A stretch of 10,271 bases of DNA from CAYXNZ01 sp964553705 (GTDB lineage Bacteria; Patescibacteriota; Patescibacteriia; Patescibacteriales; GWC2-42-12): assembly GCA_964553705.1 (NCBI GenBank), contig CAZKKV010000028.1:1-10271 (forward strand), in the 5' to 3' direction. The notes beneath the pieces are model-generated. The model searched no databases. It was not told the origin of the DNA and worked only from the letters and a program-made list of their open reading frames with translations. A program made the translations under genes and the position numbers. Positions 6,658 through 10,271 of this stretch are shown here, in pieces; position 1 is the stretch's first letter, and each line of letters begins with the position of its first letter.

Positions 6658-7227
6658 ATGATAAATCAAAAATTTATTCAACAATTGAGAAAAAAACATT
6701 TGCAACAGGAAGGTGAAAGACGACAGATTATCAGTATGTCAAATATAGTTTTACACGATTCAAAGAGAGTGATTTTTTCTTTGCATCGTGATGACATAAA
6801 AAAAGCTGGAGATAAATTATCGGAGATTGAAAAAATATTAAAAAATTTGGATAAAAAATTTAGTTTTAACCGGATTGAGCACGAAGGTGCTTATCGAGCA
6901 GCAACCGAGGAATATGTTGAGGCAAAGACATTTTATTTATATAAAACAGGCAAAAAGATTGATAAAATAAAAGAAATAGAATTAACACTAGAGAGTTATC
7001 TCGGTGGAATAAGTGATTTAGCTGGTGAGTTAGTTCGACTGGCAATAAATCAGGTAGCTGCTGGTAATTTAGATGAGGTAAAAAAAGCCAAACAAGCGGT
7101 TGATGAAATTATGGCAGAATTAGTTGAATTTGATATGACTGGTTATTTGAGAACTAAATATGATCAAGCCAAAGGTCATATGAGAAAAATGGAACAGATA
7201 AATTACGAGATGGAAATACGGAAATAA
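6658..7227 (+). CDS. Translin/TRAX-family protein, possible ribonuclease
   Basis: The 189-residue, mostly helical protein aligns by motif with the translin family. Residues 34-46 (DSKRVIFSLHRDD) match the N-terminal SkraIfalHR pattern, 78-95 (AYRAATEEYVEAKTFYLY) the EYvEA pattern, and 113-131 (SYLGGISDLAGELVRLAIN) the LGGLsDLtGELmR pattern; the C-terminal half ends with RTKYDQAKGHMRKME. Eukaryotic translin and TRAX form the C3PO complex, in which TRAX degrades RNA with two Glu three apart plus an Asp and Glu four apart. Here E85/E88 and D120/E124 have exactly that spacing, so nuclease activity is plausible. Translin proteins are also known in archaea. It is probably transcribed with pilB, from which the S23 cassette separates it. 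The length is a little below eukaryotic translin (about 228). Confidence 0.83.
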   Translation: MINQKFIQQLRKKHLQQEGERRQIISMSNIVLHDSKRVIFSLHRDDIKKAGDKLSEIEKILKNLDKKFSFNRIEHEGAYRAATEEYVEAKTFYLYKTGKKIDKIKEIELTLESYLGGISDLAGELVRLAINQVAAGNLDEVKKAKQAVDEIMAELVEFDMTGYLRTKYDQAKGHMRKMEQINYEMEIRK

Positions 7228-7235
7228 TTTTTTAG

Positions 7236-7241
7236 TATAAT
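7236..7241 (+). promoter_or_regulatory. Possible -10 box for the permease operon
   Basis: TATAAT lies just upstream of the 7251-7282 hairpin. TGGAAA (7211-7216) is a four-of-six -35 candidate but at a long 19-bp spacing. If it is used, the hairpin would form the 5' end of the permease mRNA leader. Confidence 0.3.
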
Positions 7242-7250
7242 AATATTTTC

Positions 7251-7282
7251 AATAGAACAGTTTGGGCACGGACTGTTCTATT
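7251..7282 (+). terminator. Strong hairpin: terminator or permease leader structure
   Basis: AATAGAACAGT (7251-7261) and ACTGTTCTATT (7272-7282) form a perfect 11-bp stem with a 10-nt loop. It lies 23 nt after the translin-family stop codon and 29 nt before the permease ATG. Only a weak T-rich tail (TATTT) follows, so an intrinsic terminator is possible but not clear; an mRNA leader hairpin is the alternative. Confidence 0.55.
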
Positions 7283-7311
7283 ATTTAAAGGATTAATAAT
7301 AGCTAAATAGT

Positions 7312-8451
7312 ATGCCAAAAAATTTTTTTAAAGCAGTCGCCGTTATGGTCGGCTATATTATTGGAGTTGGTATGTTTAGCTTGCCTTATTTAATTTCAAA
7401 AGCTGGTTTATTCAGCTTTTTTATTTTTTTAATGATTATTGTTCCAACCCAATACTTTCTTTTTTTAATTTATTCCAGCATAATTATTTCAACTCATAGC
7501 TATCATAGATTGACAGGATATGCCAGAATTTATTTAGGAAAAACAGGAGAAATAATTGTGTTTATTGCTAAAATGATTGGTAGCTACGGAGCTCTGTTAG
7601 CTTATATTATAATTACTGGTATTTTTTTAAATCAGCTTTTGGCGCCTTATTTTGGTGGTAATGAATTTATTTATGCCAGTTTACTATTTGGCATAGAAGC
7701 CATTATAGTTTATTTTGGCATTGGCATGATCGCTAGAGCTGAGCTTGCTATGACAGGGTTATTGTTGTTGGCAGTCGGGATGATTGTTTGGAAAGGTGCA
7801 GGGGCAGTCGAATTTGCGAATTATCAATTTGTTGATTGGAAATATCTTTTTATACCTTATGGTGCTATGTTATATGCTTTTGATGGCGGATCATCTTTAC
7901 CGTTAGTGGCTAAATTAATTAATCGAAAGCCAAAAGTTTTTAAAAGTATAATTAAAACAAGCGTGTTTATTTCGGCAGTTGTTATAATAGCCTTTACTTT
8001 AACGATTGTCGGCATATCAGGCGGGAGCACAACAGCTGACGCTTTAACTGGTGTTAAACTTTTATTAGATGATGGTGTAATCTTTTTTTCTCTTATTTTT
8101 GGCGTACTGACAATGATCACTTCTTTTTTAGGAGTGGCCGCTTCTATTGAAGATACGTACACTTGGGATTTTGGCATAAGTAAAAAATTAGCGTATGTTT
8201 TGACCGTTTTTATTCCTTATATAATGTACGTTGTTGGTTTTAAAAATTTGATCCATATTATCAGTTTTTCTGGAGCTGTCTCTGGTGGATTGTGTGGTAT
8301 AGCGTTGATATTAATATTTAAGCGTCTAAAAAATAAAAAGAGGAGTTTGGAATTATTTAAAATAAAACCAGGAACGTTAATTAGTTATTTTTTAATTGGA
8401 GTATTTGTTTTAGGTATAATATATGAGATTTATTATTTTATTTCTCGATAA
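7312..8451 (+). CDS. Aromatic amino acid permease-like transporter (HAAAP/APC superfamily)
   Basis: The 379-residue protein is almost entirely hydrophobic, with about ten to eleven membrane segments. The first segment carries GYIIGVGMFSLPY (14-26), the GxxxGxGxxxLP unwound-helix motif of the tryptophan/tyrosine permease family, where substrate binds. A YGAMLYAFDGGSSLPLVAK stretch near 183-201 corresponds to the helix 6 region of APC transporters. The length fits the family (about 380-415). It is expected to import an amino acid with H+ or Na+; the substrate cannot be read from sequence, so aromatic specificity is a family default. It begins a four-gene run: the next start is only 5 nt after its stop. 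No Shine-Dalgarno sequence is seen at ATG 7312. Confidence 0.85.
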   Translation: MPKNFFKAVAVMVGYIIGVGMFSLPYLISKAGLFSFFIFLMIIVPTQYFLFLIYSSIIISTHSYHRLTGYARIYLGKTGEIIVFIAKMIGSYGALLAYIIITGIFLNQLLAPYFGGNEFIYASLLFGIEAIIVYFGIGMIARAELAMTGLLLLAVGMIVWKGAGAVEFANYQFVDWKYLFIPYGAMLYAFDGGSSLPLVAKLINRKPKVFKSIIKTSVFISAVVIIAFTLTIVGISGGSTTADALTGVKLLLDDGVIFFSLIFGVLTMITSFLGVAASIEDTYTWDFGISKKLAYVLTVFIPYIMYVVGFKNLIHIISFSGAVSGGLCGIALILIFKRLKNKKRSLELFKIKPGTLISYFLIGVFVLGIIYEIYYFISR

Positions 8452-8456
8452 ATTAT

Positions 8457-8948
8457 ATGAAAATAGCTATAATATCTGATATTCATGACAATTTAATGAA
8501 TTTGAAAAAATTTTTGTCTTTGTGTCAGACACAGAGGATAGAGGTTATTATTTGTTGTGGCGATATAGCTAATAGTGAAACCTTAAAATATTTAGCTAAT
8601 AATTTTTCAGGCAATATTTATTTGATTAAGGGTAATGCAGAAATATATCAGGAAGAGGAAATTGATAAATATAAAAATATAAAATACTTTGGTAAGTATG
8701 GCAGATTTGAATTGGCGGATAAAACAATTGGCTTTTGTCATGAACCAGATTTTATTGATAATATTATGTCTTTGGGGGATTGCGATGTAATTTTTCATGG
8801 CCACACCCACAAGCCGTGGACAGAAGAGAAAAAAGGCGTTAAAATTTATAATCCAGGTACATTAGGGGGTGTTTTTCAAAAAGCGACTTTTGCGGTTTGG
8901 GAGACAAATGAAAAAGAATTTGAGTTAAAAATATTAGAAAGACTTTAA
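8457..8948 (+). CDS. YfcE/MJ0936-family metallophosphoesterase
   Basis: The 163-residue protein has the full set of two-metal calcineurin-type motifs: SDIHDN (D8, H10), CGDIAN (D36), KGNAE (N60), FCHEPD (H95) and HGHTH (H114, H116, H118), ending with YNPGTLGG. Size and motif order match the small YfcE/MJ0936 phosphodiesterases, which cleave phosphodiester model substrates with Mn2+ or Ni2+; natural substrates are unknown. All metal ligands are present, so an active cytoplasmic enzyme is expected. It follows the permease by 5 nt and precedes the phosphatase gene by 12 nt, so cotranscription is very likely. No signal peptide is seen. Confidence 0.92.
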   Translation: MKIAIISDIHDNLMNLKKFLSLCQTQRIEVIICCGDIANSETLKYLANNFSGNIYLIKGNAEIYQEEEIDKYKNIKYFGKYGRFELADKTIGFCHEPDFIDNIMSLGDCDVIFHGHTHKPWTEEKKGVKIYNPGTLGGVFQKATFAVWETNEKEFELKILERL

Positions 8949-8960
8949 TTACTAAAATAT

Positions 8961-9728
8961 ATGGAGACAAAATTTAAAAAAATAGCCGTTGAGGCAGTAA
9001 AAGAATCTGGTAAAGTTTTGGTTGACGAATATAAGGTTTTTGATCGAAGCAAAATAGTAATGAAGTCAAAGCATGAAATCGTGACAAAAATGGATTTATT
9101 GTCTGAAGAAATTATTATAAAAAAAATTATACAAAATTTTCCTACCCATGGGATCATTTCAGAAGAGAAAGGTGAAATCAAAGGCATAGCTAATTATATT
9201 TGGTATATTGATCCAATTGACGGTACGACCAATTTTTCTATGTATAATCCGTTATGGTCAATATCACTGGCATTAGTTTTTGAAAAAGAGATTATTTTAG
9301 GAGTAGTCTACATACCGGCGTTAAACGAATTATTTATTGCCGAAAAAGATAAAGGCGCGGAATTAAATGGCAAAGAAATTAGAGTATCAGAAATTAATCA
9401 AGGAAAAGTAATAAATGCTTTTTGTCATGGCGCAAAAGATAAAGATATCAAAAAAGCTTTGACATATTATCGTCGGCAGAAAATAGAAGGTTTTGATTGT
9501 CGACAATTAGGTTCGGCGGCGATAGAATTGGCCTACGTGGCATCTGGACGAATAGAGTCATTTGTAGCTCCTGGTACGCATGATTGGGATGTGATGGCTG
9601 GGGTTTTGTTGGTCAGAGAAGCTGGTGGTCGGGTGACGGATTTTTCTGGTCAAACATGGAAGCCTGGTGATAAAGATATAGCCGTTAGCAACGGTAAGGT
9701 TCACAGACAGATTTTAGATGCGCTCTAG
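8961..9728 (+). CDS. Inositol monophosphatase (IMPase/SuhB)-family phosphatase
   Basis: The 255-residue protein has the usual IMPase length and motifs: HGIISEEKGE supplies the metal-binding Glu (E68/E69), WYIDPIDGTTNF supplies D84, D87 and T89, and HDWDVMAGVLLVREAGG supplies D210 and the C-terminal signature. These residues form the Mg2+-dependent, Li+-sensitive phosphatase site. Members act on inositol phosphates, histidinol phosphate, 3'-phosphoadenosine-5'-phosphate or fructose bisphosphate, and sequence alone does not say which applies here. The gene lies 12 nt after the phosphodiesterase gene, so the two may act on related phosphorylated metabolites, but that is inference from position only. 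The start at ATG 8961 follows AT-rich sequence without a Shine-Dalgarno motif. Confidence 0.92.
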   Translation: METKFKKIAVEAVKESGKVLVDEYKVFDRSKIVMKSKHEIVTKMDLLSEEIIIKKIIQNFPTHGIISEEKGEIKGIANYIWYIDPIDGTTNFSMYNPLWSISLALVFEKEIILGVVYIPALNELFIAEKDKGAELNGKEIRVSEINQGKVINAFCHGAKDKDIKKALTYYRRQKIEGFDCRQLGSAAIELAYVASGRIESFVAPGTHDWDVMAGVLLVREAGGRVTDFSGQTWKPGDKDIAVSNGKVHRQILDAL

Positions 9729-9745
9729 CTCTAAGTTTATTTTTT

Positions 9746-10271
9746 ATGAAAAAAACAGTTTTTTTACTTATCGCATTATTATTATTGATAGGCTGTTTGA
9801 TAAAAAATAATGATAAAAATATGTTTAAAAATATCCGTCAAACTAGTTTTGCCGGTCAATACTATCCAGCCGAGGTTGATTTATTAAGATATAAGATTGA
9901 AAATTATTTAAGTGGCGTTGAAGAAAATGAAGCAAAAGGTGATATAAAAGCGATTATAGTACCGCATGCTAGTTATGAATTTAGCGCTAATGTGGCGGCT
10001 TTGGGATTTAAATTGTTGCAAGGTAAAAAAATTAACACGGCAATTATTATCAGTAATTCGCATGCTGATTATTTTGATGAAATAGTAATTGATAACGTTG
10101 ATGCTTGGCAGATACCCATGGGTGTTGTCGGAATTGATAAAGAATTGGCGGAAAAATTAGTGGCAACTAATGAAACGATTCAATTCAGTGGAGAATTTTT
10201 TGGTCAGGATCAAACTCTAGAAGTTCAGGTACCGTTTTTGCAAAGCGTGGTTGAAGGGGAGTTTAAAATTT
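9746..10271 (+). CDS. MEMO1 / AmmeMemoRadiSam-B family lipoprotein, C-terminus missing
   Basis: The gene opens at ATG 9746 and is still open at the window end (175 full codons). Residues 1-17 are a lipoprotein signal peptide: two Lys, a Leu/Ile-rich core and the lipobox LIGC with C17 as the lipidated cysteine. The mature part matches the MEMO family: SFAGQYYPAE (34-43), VPHASYEFSA in place of the usual PHAGYxYSG, SNSHADYF in place of the GPNH segment, and DQTLEVQVPFLQ in place of EHSLEVQLPFLQ. The His of PHA and the His of SNSH, metal ligands in family structures, are kept. The His of EHSLE is replaced by Gln. Family members are linked to the AMMECR1 and radical SAM proteins of the AmmeMemoRadiSam system, but neither is in the window. 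Export to the cell surface is inferred from the signal peptide. It follows the phosphatase gene by 17 nt. Confidence 0.85.
   Translation, partial: MKKTVFLLIALLLLIGCLIKNNDKNMFKNIRQTSFAGQYYPAEVDLLRYKIENYLSGVEENEAKGDIKAIIVPHASYEFSANVAALGFKLLQGKKINTAIIISNSHADYFDEIVIDNVDAWQIPMGVVGIDKELAEKLVATNETIQFSGEFFGQDQTLEVQVPFLQSVVEGEFKI

Noticed and set aside
8631..8642. GNAE in the phosphodiesterase as a damaged metal site
   Set aside because: The metal-binding Asn is kept and the following positions vary within the family; all other ligands are intact.

Overview
This is an AT-rich window (low GC, A/T-heavy spacers) in which every gene is on the plus strand. The gene set, the short spacers and the lack of Shine-Dalgarno sequences suggest a Candidate Phyla Radiation (Patescibacteria) genome; this is inference from gene style, since no marker gene is present. 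The standard code fits: all intact genes end in TAA and no internal UGA needs recoding.

Layout. Positions 1-62 hold the last codons of an HtpX-like M48 membrane protease. Positions 94-722 hold a broken SGNH/GDSL hydrolase with one in-frame stop and one frameshift. Positions 740-1690 encode a NIF3 (DUF34) family metal-binding protein. A signalling and pilus block follows: a response regulator with two receiver domains (1800-2606) that ends in a clear intrinsic terminator, a six-TM PAS histidine kinase (2753-4513), and the type IV pilus assembly ATPase PilB (4531-6237). The regulator and the kinase each have their own extended -10 promoter, and the two promoters share a 17/19-nt core.

Directly after pilB sits a ~410-bp cassette (6241-6650). 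It carries one four-helix-bundle (S23/23S-rRNA-IVS family) gene bounded by an imperfect ~35-nt inverted repeat built of AAAGTCT-like units. It looks like an IVS-type element that landed in a pilus operon instead of in rRNA. The next gene (6658-7227) is a translin/TRAX-family protein that keeps the acidic residues of the TRAX ribonuclease site. A perfect 11-bp hairpin at 7251-7282 separates this block from the next.

The last block is a tightly packed gene run: a Trp/Tyr-type amino acid permease (7312-8451), a YfcE/MJ0936-type phosphodiesterase (8457-8948), an inositol-monophosphatase-family phosphatase (8961-9728), and the start of a lipoprotein of the MEMO1/AmmeMemoRadiSam-B family that runs off the window (from 9746). 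The kinase and double receiver may control pilus assembly, because the kinase lies 17 nt upstream of pilB and has the 6TM-PAS-HisKA layout of PilS. No stretch over 300 bases lacks a gene or gene remnant.
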